Assembly (NCBI GenBank): GCA_910585215.1
Contig: CAJUDQ010000043.1
Span: forward strand, 1 to 28,569
Reading direction: 5' to 3'
Source of the DNA: an uncultured Lachnospiraceae bacterium
GTDB taxonomy: Bacteria > Bacillota > Clostridia > Lachnospirales > Lachnospiraceae
Length of the DNA stretch: 28,569 nt
Part shown: one piece after another, positions 15,042-23,049 of the stretch
Layout: each line of letters opens with the position of its first letter
Position numbering within the stretch: position 1 is the first letter of the stretch
Made by a program: the position numbers and the translations under genes
Notes under the pieces: generated by a model
The model's input: only the letters and a program-made list of their open reading frames with translations
The model's database searches: none
Told to the model about the DNA's origin: nothing

Positions 15042-17827
15042 AAAGTGCTTACCTCCTTCTGAATCTGAGCAAATGCCACAAGCGCTCTTTCAGAATCTGT
15101 TTTACTGTTTGTGCTTCCAATATCAAGAAGTATATATTCTATCTCCTGCCGTTTTTCAGGATAATATTTCAAAAACAATGGAATTGTGTGATAGATATGT
15201 TCCTTGCTCTTTGAAACTTTATTTGGCAGATAAAGCAATGTTTTTGCATAATAAATATATAAATCGGGGTTTGTTTCATTTAATTCCGAAAGGGCATGTT
15301 TCATCTTTTGGGAAAGATAAGCCTTTACTTCAACACATGGATGTTCTATCATACGCGGAATAAATTTTGTTGGAAGCTTGTCTCCATACCAGTCATCAAG
15401 CTTTTTGAGGGCATATTGATAGGTTCTTTCCACAGGAGAATCCAATAAAGTCATATGCAGCGTTTCTCTGTTTTCCATTTCGAAACCTTCAAACACAGAC
15501 TGGGCGATTTTATTTAAATGATATACATTACATTCAAACAGCAGCAGAAGAGTGGTTGAATGTTCGGAAAGTTTTGTCCGCTGCCTTTCTATAATTTCTG
15601 TCAGTGTTTTTACAAGTCTTTTCGAACCTGTTTCCAAAACAGACAGGATAAGGCTGTTTTTTGGGAAAATGTCCTCTTTGTATGATTTCAGCAAAGATAT
15701 CACATGGTATTTTCTTTCTGAAATTCTGCCATGCAATAAATCAATCTCTTTGAGCGTATTTTTTAATATGTCATACGGCATGAAAAATATAATATTTTCT
15801 GCTATATCAAAAAGGAAGTCAGGAATCTTTTCAGGGCTTAACAGCAGAGTTGTAAAATAGCGCAGAAGTTCTTGCTGCTCCTGTGTCGCTGCGGCATCCA
15901 GCTTGTTTACAGAATTTAACAGCAAATCTGTAATCTGCTCGGAGAGTTCTACCTGCTGTTTTAAAAACTTTTCTCTTTTTTCAGCGATTGATTTTAGAAA
16001 AGCAATATATTCCTCAGTGGTAAAATGATTGACATTCTCTTCTAATATGCCATACCATGTTTCTATTGTATCTAAAAAAAGAAAATCTGTGATATGTTCC
16101 GGCTGGAATTTTCCATTTGTGTGTATAAAGTATTTTTTTGCAGCATCCCATAATTTTTCTGACGGTGCATTCATTAAGGAAATCATAATATCTGCATCAA
16201 ATTCCTGCAGTGCTTCTAATTTTGGCAACAGTATTTTTTCAAATAACTTTGCTGTTTTTTCATAAGGTATTTTTGAAAGTGCAATCAGCTCTCGGATTTC
16301 ATAAGAGTCAAATTTATGATGCGCATCAGCTTTCTTTAATATTGCATAACAAAATTCATGTACCAGCGAAGCTTTTGCGTTTTGGGCGATAAAAGTAACA
16401 TCCGAAAGGTATCTGTGCCATATGGAATGTTCTGCCGCATCATTATTTACAAGTATCTCTCCAAAATATCTGGCAAAAAAGAAATTATAAGAAATATCGT
16501 CGTAATCAATGCTTAAAGTGTCATTGTCTGTATAGCTTGTCAGCATTTCACGGGCAGCCGTTATAAATTTTGTCTCATCTGTTGTCTGATAGTGGTCAAG
16601 CGTTCTTCTGAGATAACGCTGATAATAATTGTATGCGCCAGTTTTGCCGCTTCCTTTAAAATAACAGGTAGTTCTCGGGGCGTCCAGATAGTAAGCTATT
16701 TTTCCCACAACATCAGCCATTTCATATGCTTTTGCTGTCTGTATGGTATTTTTAAACGCAACATTATTCACATTTTTTCCGTCTGTGTAAGTATTTTTTT
16801 CATAAAGGTTCTGATTGCCAAAAACATATTCTGATAACATATTCTGATAGGCATTCGGTTTGTCCAAATATTCCCTGAGTTCCCTGTCCTTTAGCTTTAT
16901 GTCATCTAACTTCAAGTGTTTAATATGAAAATCCATTTCAGGGAGTGTTCTGTAGATAAACTCTTTCTGTTTTTGAAGCAGCTTCTCATCAAACAGGCTG
17001 ATATACTGGTTGATACAGCGCCCGAGTCCCCTGTGATATGCCGGACTTGCCCATAATACATTGCTTTTATCAATCTGTTTTGCAGTTTCCAATAAAATCG
17101 GGTTTTTTTGGATGGTAAGCTCTTGAAAAATACCACATGCCAGCTCTATGCTTGCTGTTTTTAAAATACATTTATATTCTTCTTCAGAAGGCTGCATTTT
17201 GATAAACTGGCTGAGATATTTTTTTCTTGTATACAATCTTTCTCTGGAACACATATTTACAATCAAATCCATATAAGGACTGTCCGCCTCAAAATCAAAT
17301 AAATCGCTTGGATGCGCAATCAATTCAATATCCTTAAAATGAATTTGATTTGCTTTTAAATAAGAAACATAGTCTGTATAACTTTTTTTCTCATAATAGT
17401 CGAAAACAACCGGCTGTTTTATTTTATAAAATTCTTTGATAATATATTGCTCATCAATGTCTATATATTCCTGCCAGCCTGTCCTTCTATCGTAGTCCCA
17501 ATGTCTGTTTGCAGTTTTATAGCCCTTGGTATAACAAAGCACGTCTTTTTCTTCACAGTAATATGTATTTGGAATAGAGGGCAGATGTCCGTTTGTTCCA
17601 TGAAAGACAGCATAATTGGTATAGGTTACTGTGGGTTTTAGCAGGTATGATTCGACATAATAGGAACGAGGTGAGGACTTTAATTCCTGGTCAACCTCCT
17701 GTTTTCCATACAAAATAAGCAAACAGGGATTTTTTTGGCTGTCCAGGCCCCAAAGAAGTATTTTTCGAGTGGGAGGCTCGTCTAATTTCCAGAGCCGTTG
17801 TTGTTCCTCTGATGTTAGATTTTTCAT
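15038..17827 (-). CDS. Large probable alpha-helical-repeat (HEAT/ARM-like) protein of the retron operon
   Basis: A 929-aa protein, first gene of the operon. It has no signal peptide or membrane helix. The N-terminal ~200 residues are Tyr-rich and mixed in character. From about 200 to the end the sequence is a series of amphipathic helices with regularly spaced Leu/Ile, compatible with HEAT- or ARM-type repeats. One example is near 800-860 (SPVERTYQYALKKLDDW ... HPCVEVKAYLSQKM). No enzymatic motif is evident. Its stop overlaps the next start (ATGA), so the three proteins are made together. I recall, unchecked, that one retron class (XIII) pairs its RT with an ARM-repeat and a WH-SWIM protein, and this fits. 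Role in the complex: scaffold or effector, inferred. Confidence 0.78.
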   Translation of the reverse strand: MKNLTSEEQQRLWKLDEPPTRKILLWGLDSQKNPCLLILYGKQEVDQELKSSPRSYYVESYLLKPTVTYTNYAVFHGTNGHLPSIPNTYYCEEKDVLCYTKGYKTANRHWDYDRRTGWQEYIDIDEQYIIKEFYKIKQPVVFDYYEKKSYTDYVSYLKANQIHFKDIELIAHPSDLFDFEADSPYMDLIVNMCSRERLYTRKKYLSQFIKMQPSEEEYKCILKTASIELACGIFQELTIQKNPILLETAKQIDKSNVLWASPAYHRGLGRCINQYISLFDEKLLQKQKEFIYRTLPEMDFHIKHLKLDDIKLKDRELREYLDKPNAYQNMLSEYVFGNQNLYEKNTYTDGKNVNNVAFKNTIQTAKAYEMADVVGKIAYYLDAPRTTCYFKGSGKTGAYNYYQRYLRRTLDHYQTTDETKFITAAREMLTSYTDNDTLSIDYDDISYNFFFARYFGEILVNNDAAEHSIWHRYLSDVTFIAQNAKASLVHEFCYAILKKADAHHKFDSYEIRELIALSKIPYEKTAKLFEKILLPKLEALQEFDADIMISLMNAPSEKLWDAAKKYFIHTNGKFQPEHITDFLFLDTIETWYGILEENVNHFTTEEYIAFLKSIAEKREKFLKQQVELSEQITDLLLNSVNKLDAAATQEQQELLRYFTTLLLSPEKIPDFLFDIAENIIFFMPYDILKNTLKEIDLLHGRISERKYHVISLLKSYKEDIFPKNSLILSVLETGSKRLVKTLTEIIERQRTKLSEHSTTLLLLFECNVYHLNKIAQSVFEGFEMENRETLHMTLLDSPVERTYQYALKKLDDWYGDKLPTKFIPRMIEHPCVEVKAYLSQKMKHALSELNETNPDLYIYYAKTLLYLPNKVSKSKEHIYHTIPLFLKYYPEKRQEIEYILLDIGSTNSKTDSERALVAFAQIQKEVSTL

Positions 17828-17905
17828 AATTTTAAATTTATTTCCTTTCTATAAAATATAATTAACAAATTCAAAACACCACTGGAGTCTGAGTAATTAT
17901 ATAGA

Positions 17906-17934
17906 ATTATAGTATAGTTTTCATATATTTTCAA
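17906..17934 (-). promoter_or_regulatory. Promoter of the retron protein operon
   Basis: On the minus strand TTGAAA (rc of 17929-17934), a 17-bp spacer and TATAAT (rc of 17906-17911) form a near-consensus sigma-A promoter. The leader to the ATG at 17827 is about 70 nt, and GAAAGGA supplies the ribosome-binding site. Confidence 0.75.
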
Positions 17935-17964
17935 GCAATTTCATAAAATTTGATAAAAATATAG

Positions 17965-17992
17965 TTGACATTTTTGAAATATATGATATAAT
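17965..17992 (+). promoter_or_regulatory. Consensus promoter of the retron ncRNA
   Basis: TTGACA (17965-17970), a 16-bp spacer and TATAAT (17987-17992): both hexamers are perfect. Transcription should begin at about 17999-18001, exactly at the a1 arm of the ncRNA. It is back to back with the operon promoter, with 30 bp between the two -35 hexamers. Confidence 0.85.
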
Positions 17993-18000
17993 TTTTCAAA

Positions 18001-18215
18001 AGGTTAGATTTTCTGGTCTAAATGCTTTGGGGAAGCTCCAAGGTTGTTATTTATCAGTCATTACACCACAATGTTCTGCGTCACTCGCACGGTAGTCACT
18101 ACTATGCGGTTTCGACAGTAGCCTGCGGCACAAACCGCATAGTAGTGCACCGTGCTAAAGTGTCAGAACAGAGTAAATGTTTGCTTTTTGGTTGCAGAAA
18201 ATCTAGCCTGTTTTT
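18001..18215 (+). ncRNA. Candidate retron msr-msd RNA (divergent from its RT operon)
   Basis: The ends pair over 15 bp: a1 AGGTTAGATTTTCTG (18001-18015) with a2 CAGAAAATCTAGCCT (18195-18209), one U-G wobble, followed by TTTTT (18211-18215). After a1 comes the msr-like part with hairpin CTTTGG/CCAAGG (18025-18030/18038-18043). The msd-like hairpin stacks TGTTCTG/CAGAACA (18072-18078/18164-18170), CACT/AGTG (18082-18085/18159-18162), GCACGG/CCGTGC (18087-18092/18150-18155) and a perfect 16-bp stem (18097-18112/18132-18147) under a 19-base loop. This is the order a1-msr-msd-a2. The wobble pairs work only on the plus strand, as do promoter and U-tract. The priming G is probably among the first bases after a1 (18015-18016). 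The RT is encoded on the other strand. Confidence 0.85.
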
Positions 18216-18373
18216 ATTGAAATTAATAAAGTATTTATCTTTATCAGTTGACAAATCAGAGTAAAAGTGCCTTGGTAAAGATTATATTGAATAATATGAA
18301 ACAATGATATTATGGGTATATTCAGTCAGATAGAAATAGACATATTATTTATATAGAATATTGTAAGAACTGA

Positions 18374-18421
18374 AAAATCAGGACTTTTGTTACATCAGGT
18401 GTAAACAGAAGTCCTGATTTT
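18374..18421 (+). terminator. Long hairpin in front of the GNAT gene
   Basis: AAAATCAGGACTT (18374-18386) and AAGTCCTGATTTT (18409-18421) are perfect 13-bp arms. The stem continues inward with about eight more pairs and one bulge to loop TCAGG. The 3' arm ends in TTTT, so it looks like an intrinsic terminator. It sits only 9 bases before the AGGAGG of the GNAT gene, so it could stop read-through from the ncRNA or attenuate the GNAT gene. Between 18216 and 18373 I see only AT-rich sequence without clear promoter or gene. Confidence 0.6.
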
Positions 18422-18445
18422 ATAATATGAGGAGGTATTTTAAAA

Positions 18446-18976
18446 ATGGCAGATTATCGGGAATTAACTGTAAATGAAATCAATCTTGATTTATTTCATG
18501 CATTTGAACGAAAACAGGTCGTTACAGACTGCTGGAGAAAAGAAGATGGGAAATGGGTCGTCAAAAGTGACCCGTTTATTGATGATTGGGGAGAGGCCGA
18601 GTATAAAGAATTGGTCCAATGTTTGAAAAATACGATACTTACACATGGACTGGTATATGGAGCTTTTGTAAATAAGGAACTGAAAGGCTTTGTATCTGTC
18701 GAGAATACACAGATAGGCAGTGAGTTTCAATATATGGATTTATCTAGTATACATGTTTCACAGGATATGCGTGGACAGGGCATAGGCAGAGAATTGTTTT
18801 CTGTCGCAAAGCGTTTTGCCAGAGAGAGAAAGGCAAAAAAACTGTATATATCTGCTCATTCGGCAGTTGAAAGTCAGGCTTTTTATCGTGCAATGGGATG
18901 CAGAGAGGCAGAGGAATATAATTTGGAGCATGTGGAAAAGGAGCCGTATGATTGTCAGCTTGAATGTGATTTGTAG
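18446..18976 (+). CDS. GNAT-family N-acetyltransferase
   Basis: A 176-aa cytoplasmic enzyme that should transfer acetyl from acetyl-CoA to an unknown amine. The central strand YMDLSSIHVSQDMRGQGIGREL (95-116) carries the acetyl-CoA pyrophosphate-binding motif RGQGIG (109-114). AFYRAMGCREAEEYN (145-159) is the usual C-terminal GNAT segment. An AGGAGG with a slightly long spacer precedes the ATG. The gene stands alone, behind a long hairpin, and is not clearly linked to the retron. The substrate cannot be told from the sequence. Confidence 0.9.
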   Translation: MADYRELTVNEINLDLFHAFERKQVVTDCWRKEDGKWVVKSDPFIDDWGEAEYKELVQCLKNTILTHGLVYGAFVNKELKGFVSVENTQIGSEFQYMDLSSIHVSQDMRGQGIGRELFSVAKRFARERKAKKLYISAHSAVESQAFYRAMGCREAEEYNLEHVEKEPYDCQLECDL

Positions 18977-19026
18977 TCTGTAAATAAACAATATAAATCA
19001 TTAAAACAAGTTATTAGAACATTATC

Positions 19027-19055
19027 TTGACGGTTCTGATTTATGGTGTTATACT
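19027..19055 (+). promoter_or_regulatory. Sigma-A promoter of the DUF134/hemerythrin operon
   Basis: TTGACG (19027-19032), a 17-bp spacer and TATACT (19050-19055), 35 bases before the ATG at 19090. GGAGGTGG is the ribosome-binding site. Confidence 0.75.
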
Positions 19056-19089
19056 GTTATCGTCATATGTCGGAAATGGAGGTGGATAC

Positions 19090-19881
19090 ATGGCAAGACC
19101 AATTCGATGCAGAAGAATTTGTTTTGAGCCAAAATATAACAGATTTGTACCAGATGGAACAGCAGGTACAGAACAGATTTTGTTAACGGTAGATGAATTT
19201 GAATCTGTCCGGTTGATTGATTATGAAAAGAAAACACACGAGCAATGTGCCAGACAGATGGGAATTTCCCGCACTACGGTTACAGAAATATATGAAAGAG
19301 CCCGAACAAAGATTGCGGATTGTATTGTGAGTGGAAAAACATTGTATATTTCCGGCGGAAATTATACGCTTTGTGATGGCTCTGCATGGAGAAGCTGTGG
19401 CAAAAAATGCAGCAGAGCAGAACAGACGGTTGAAAATGAGAACAGAAATAGAAAGGAAGCAGAAATTATGAAGATTGCAGTTACTTACGAAAATGGAAAT
19501 GTATTCCAGCATTTTGGACATACAGAACAGTTCAAAATTTATGATATTGAAAATGGAAAGGTTATCAGCACACAGATAGTAGACACAAACGGAAGTGGTC
19601 ATGGTGCCTTGGCAGGCATGCTTTTGGCATGGAAAGTAGATTCATTAATTTGCGGAGGAATCGGAGGAGGTGCGCAGGCAGCGCTGGCTGAGGCAGGAAT
19701 CCGTCTTTATGGTGGTGTGTCGGGCAGTACAGATGAAGCTGTAAATGCTTTACTTGCGGGAAATCTTAATTTTGATTCAAATGTTCATTGCGATCATCAT
19801 GGTCATGGCAGTCATGAAGAGGGTCATGCGTGTGGAGAAAATAAACACGGCTGTGCTGGAAATGGAGGCACTTGCAGATGA
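19090..19881 (+). CDS. DUF134 helix-turn-helix fused to a NifX/NifB-type cofactor-binding domain, His/Cys-rich tail
   Basis: A 263-aa protein. Residues 1-100 match the DUF134 pattern (MARPIRCRRICFEP..., ...LLTVDEFESVRLIDYE, helix-turn-helix at about 50-75). Residues 127-225, beginning MKIAVTYENG, match the dinitrogenase iron-molybdenum-cofactor-binding fold (HFGHTEQFKIYDI ... VDSLICGGIGGGAQAAL). The last 30 residues are rich in His and Cys, a probable metal-binding tail. The two domains are often separate neighbouring genes; here a charged linker (105-126) joins them in one frame. The open frame extends to 19027, but GGAGGT supports 19090. It overlaps the next gene, a hemerythrin, by ATGA. 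Likely a metal- or Fe-S-responsive regulator; the exact role is unknown. Confidence 0.88.
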   Translation: MARPIRCRRICFEPKYNRFVPDGTAGTEQILLTVDEFESVRLIDYEKKTHEQCARQMGISRTTVTEIYERARTKIADCIVSGKTLYISGGNYTLCDGSAWRSCGKKCSRAEQTVENENRNRKEAEIMKIAVTYENGNVFQHFGHTEQFKIYDIENGKVISTQIVDTNGSGHGALAGMLLAWKVDSLICGGIGGGAQAALAEAGIRLYGGVSGSTDEAVNALLAGNLNFDSNVHCDHHGHGSHEEGHACGENKHGCAGNGGTCR

Positions 19882-20279
19882 GCAGATATGAATTTACAAA
19901 AAAGCTGGAAACAGGGAATCCAACCATTGACAAAGAGCATCGGGAATTAATCGATGCAGTAAACAAACTGTTTGATGCATGCAGTGAGGGAAAGGGTCGT
20001 ACTTCCATGGATGAAACAATAAAGTTTCTGAACAATTATGTAAACCGGCATTTTTCACATGAAGAACAGCTTCAGCAGCAGAGTGGTTATCCTGGAATTA
20101 CTGCTCATAAGGCATTTCATAAACAGTATAAGCAAACACTTGAGGAAATTACAGCCAGAATATCCGTATCTGGCCCGACAATTGTAGAACTGGGCAAGCT
20201 TAATGCTCATGTCAGTATTTTGATTTCTCATATTAACACGGAAGATAAGAAGCTTGCGACATTTTTAAATAATAAATAA
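19878..20279 (+). CDS. Bacteriohemerythrin
   Basis: A 133-aa single-domain hemerythrin. The ligands are H21 (DKEHRELID), H58/E62 (HFSHEE), H77/H81 (AHKAFH) and H118/D123 (HINTED), the full set for a di-iron O2-binding site. A TTG at 19872 is in frame, but the ATG at 19878, overlapping the previous stop as ATGA with TGGAGG nine bases upstream, is the likelier start. It is translationally coupled to the metal-binding DUF134/NifX-like gene. In an anaerobe it would bind or sense O2, or buffer iron. It is the second hemerythrin domain in the window (see 10296). Confidence 0.93.
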   Translation: MSRYEFTKKLETGNPTIDKEHRELIDAVNKLFDACSEGKGRTSMDETIKFLNNYVNRHFSHEEQLQQQSGYPGITAHKAFHKQYKQTLEEITARISVSGPTIVELGKLNAHVSILISHINTEDKKLATFLNNK

Positions 20280-20375
20280 ATATTAAAAATGTTGAGACTA
20301 TAAGATAATCATGTTTATATCATACGGTCAGATTTTTAAGGAAACACAAAAGAATCTTTCTATTTCGTTTTTTTC

Positions 20376-20404
20376 TTGACATAATGTTAATCCATAAGTA
20401 AAAT
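20376..20404 (+). promoter_or_regulatory. Candidate promoter of the chemoreceptor gene
   Basis: TTGACA (20376-20381), 17-bp spacer, TAAAAT (20399-20404), leaving a leader of about 125 nt before the ATG at 20537. No clear riboswitch or terminator is visible in the leader. Confidence 0.6.
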
Positions 20405-20536
20405 AGAAAAGGATTATAATTATACAGCTCATAAGAATGTATGGCAGGATATGGATAGGCTTTGTTTAAGAAATTTGGTTGAGAATTATATGTATAATAA
20501 AATTACGTCAGAATAAAATGGAAAGGTGAAAGCTAT

Positions 20537-22387
20537 ATGAAAAAAGAAAAGGTTACGAAGTCACAGGAAACAAACGCACAAGAAGCAAAGTCACAAGGAA
20601 CAAAGGGAATCCGGAGTTTAACTACTCTGTTGATTTTAATTATCTGTATTCTGGTTTCTATTCCTACTATTGGGCTGGCAGTTCTTGGTATTCATTATCT
20701 GAAGCAGTCTATGGACGAATCCGCGGAATTATATGAAGAGACCATGTTAGACGGCTACTCTATGGAAATTAAATCTCAAGTACAGGGTGCATTGGCTGTG
20801 GTACAGAGTTATTATGACCGCAGTCAGAAGGGTGAGCTGACAGAGGAAGAGGCGAAGACAATGGCTGCGGATGCAGTACGTGCCATGCGTTATCGAGATG
20901 ATGCATCGGGTTATATCTGGATAGACGGAGAGGATTATATATTGGTTGCACATCCGATTTTGACTGAACAGGAAGGCAATAACAGATATGATTTGACTGA
21001 CCAGAATGGTGTAAAGGTTACACAGAATATTGTATCTTCTGCAAAAAAAGGTGGCGGATATAATGAATTTTATTTTACCAAATCGGATGGCAAAACAGTT
21101 GCGCCAAAGCTTGCTTATTCCGAAATGTTCAAGCCATGGGGATGGGCGGTTGCTACCGGTAATTATGTGGATGATATGGATGCAAAAATTGATGCTCAGA
21201 AAGAATCCATACAGAAAGAATTTTCAAATATGCTTATGATTTACAGTATTGCTGCGGTGGTTATGCTGATTGCAGCGCTGATAATATCTGCTTTGAGTGG
21301 ATTGAGAATTACCAAAGGCATTAAAATGGTGGAGGGAAATCTTGAGCAGGCAGCCATAGGAGATTTAAGCTTTACTGTCAAACCATCACTTTTGAGACGG
21401 GCGGATGAAATCGGACAAATGGCCCGTTCACTTGAAAATGTCAGACAATCGCTGGCAAATATGCTGAGCAGTGTGGTTCATACCGGAGAGATATTAAATC
21501 AGAGCAGTGAAAAATTCAGTGAGAAATTTGCACATATTTCCAGCAGTATTCGCGATACCAATCAGGCAATTGAAGATTTGGCACAGGGAGCTACCAATCA
21601 GGCCAATGAGACGGAAACCGTGAATGATAAGATTGTGGAACTCGGCGGTGTTATTGAAATTGAAGAGGACGGGGTACATAAGCTTGAAGAAGCAGTATCT
21701 GCAATGGCACAATATTCTGTAGGTGCATCAAAAAGCATTAAGGAACTGGATGAAATTACAAGAACAACGATTGAAACAATTGATGTAGTATCAGAACAGA
21801 CCAATAAAAATAATGATTCTGCTGCCGATATTAACAAAACAATAGAAATCATCAAGGGACTGGCAGCACAGACCAATCTGCTTTCACTGAATGCCAGCAT
21901 AGAGGCAGCAAGAGCAGGAGAAGCAGGAAGAGGCTTTGCAGTGGTAGCGGAAGAAATCAGAAATCTTTCTGAGGAATCTGCAAGTAGTGCTCAGGAAATT
22001 GAAGCGATTGTAAAAGAGCTGGTAGGAAATGTAGAAGTTTCTGTTAATAAAATGCGAGAGGTAACAAATAATGTACAGAAACAGCAGAATTGTCTGAATG
22101 AAACCAGAGAAGCATTTGAAAATCTGAATAAAGAGGTTTCGCAGGTAGAAGATGTTACAAATGAAATCGGCAAACAGACAACGATTTTAAATTCTTTGAA
22201 AAAGATTGTTACAGATTCTATCAACAGTCTGGCAAGTGTAGTAGAACAAAATGCAGCGTCTACAGAAGAAACAAGCGCAAGTATGTTGCTCTTATCCCAG
22301 ACGATTGACGAATGTACAGAGGATACTCAGGGACTGGTAGACCTCAGCCGCAGACAGAGCGAGCAGGCAGGAAGGTTCCAGTTATAA
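20537..22387 (+). CDS. Methyl-accepting chemotaxis protein with Cache sensor domain
   Basis: A 616-aa transmembrane receptor. A Lys/Gln-rich tail (1-27) precedes TM1 (about 28-52). An extracellular single-Cache-type domain follows at about 60-215, including YIWIDGEDYILVAHP and PWGWAVATGNYVDDMD, as in sCache_2 receptors for small organic ligands. TM2 is at about 231-255, HAMP at about 256-310, and a long coiled coil carries the signalling tip at 443-481 (AAQTNLLSLNASIEAARAGE). The tip would dock CheA/CheW. GGAAAGG stands before the ATG. It is a single gene in its own transcription unit. The ligand is unknown. Confidence 0.94.
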   Translation: MKKEKVTKSQETNAQEAKSQGTKGIRSLTTLLILIICILVSIPTIGLAVLGIHYLKQSMDESAELYEETMLDGYSMEIKSQVQGALAVVQSYYDRSQKGELTEEEAKTMAADAVRAMRYRDDASGYIWIDGEDYILVAHPILTEQEGNNRYDLTDQNGVKVTQNIVSSAKKGGGYNEFYFTKSDGKTVAPKLAYSEMFKPWGWAVATGNYVDDMDAKIDAQKESIQKEFSNMLMIYSIAAVVMLIAALIISALSGLRITKGIKMVEGNLEQAAIGDLSFTVKPSLLRRADEIGQMARSLENVRQSLANMLSSVVHTGEILNQSSEKFSEKFAHISSSIRDTNQAIEDLAQGATNQANETETVNDKIVELGGVIEIEEDGVHKLEEAVSAMAQYSVGASKSIKELDEITRTTIETIDVVSEQTNKNNDSAADINKTIEIIKGLAAQTNLLSLNASIEAARAGEAGRGFAVVAEEIRNLSEESASSAQEIEAIVKELVGNVEVSVNKMREVTNNVQKQQNCLNETREAFENLNKEVSQVEDVTNEIGKQTTILNSLKKIVTDSINSLASVVEQNAASTEETSASMLLLSQTIDECTEDTQGLVDLSRRQSEQAGRFQL

Positions 22388-22410
22388 TAATGTAAAAAGT
22401 GTATATTGTA

Positions 22411-22469
22411 GAAAATGGCGGGAATTGAAAATTTTATCAAATTTCTTTTTTCATTATCCTGCCATTTTC
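22411..22469. terminator. Stem between convergent chemoreceptor and peptidase E genes
   Basis: GAAAATGGCGGGA (22411-22423) pairs with TCCTGCCATTTTC (22457-22469), 13 pairs with one G-U, around a 33-base AT-rich loop. The right arm lies inside the end of the minus-strand gene. It may terminate both transcripts. Confidence 0.5.
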
Positions 22470-22886
22470 AAAGTAATAGTAAGGTTTACTTCCAATAATT
22501 TCAATTATGTTGCCGTTTATAAATAAAGTAGTTTCTTCTGGCAGTGCTATTATTTTTTTATGCTTTGACATTGTTAATAGATATTCTGTGGTTTCCTTGT
22601 GTTTTTCAACGTTTCTATTTGTATAATGGCATAGAATAGATATACCATTTAATACGTCAAAACCTTGTGTTTCTGTTAATTCCACTTTATTAACATCATC
22701 CAGCCGACATGCTTCCAAATCTTTTCCAAAGATAATAACTCCTGCACTTCCTCCAAAAACTATACTGTCAAGAGTAAGATATTCCATGATTTTTTCAAAC
22801 GCTTTGCTCATTTTTATTTCATTTAGTCGTTTTCTAGCTTCTACTGTTTGACAATCTGCTCCTCCGCCGCATAAAAATAGTTTCAT
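22437..22886 (-). pseudogene. pepE: Peptidase E (family S51) with a large internal deletion
   Basis: A 149-aa frame closely resembling dipeptidase E/cyanophycinase-like S51 proteins, which normally have about 210-230 residues. The N terminus MKLFLCGGGAD and the whole C-terminal half are intact, with nucleophile S47 in FGGSAG, the following FGKDLEACRLDD, and CHYTNRN with His87. About 70 residues normally found between the first beta-alpha unit and the helix AFEKI are missing; the join lies at about residue 24-28 (near 22810). The reading frame is kept. Loss of several core strands should destroy the fold, so it is probably a remnant, although AAGGAG is still in place upstream. Intact members cleave Asp-X dipeptides. 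A sequencing or assembly error cannot be excluded. Confidence 0.72.
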
Positions 22887-23049
22887 TTTTTTCTCCTTTT
22901 TATTTTTTATAGATTATACATAAAGATTGAAAATTTTACAAGAAAATAGAAAAAATAGATTTTAACATATCTTAGCATTTAAAGTCATGAAAAATCAGAT
23001 GGTTTCCTGTACACTAAAACCAGAATAAAGTGTTAGAGAGGTTATAAGT

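Noticed and set aside
18001..18215. Minus-strand reading of the retron RNA, co-directional with the RT
   Set aside because: On that strand the wobble pairs become A-C mismatches, there is no promoter in front or T-run behind, and the msr/msd order is reversed. The operon promoter lies downstream of the element.
18022..18264. 80-codon plus-strand open frame over the ncRNA
   Set aside because: It coincides with the a1/msr/msd/a2 structure, has no ribosome-binding site and no recognisable protein character; the RNA structure explains the sequence.
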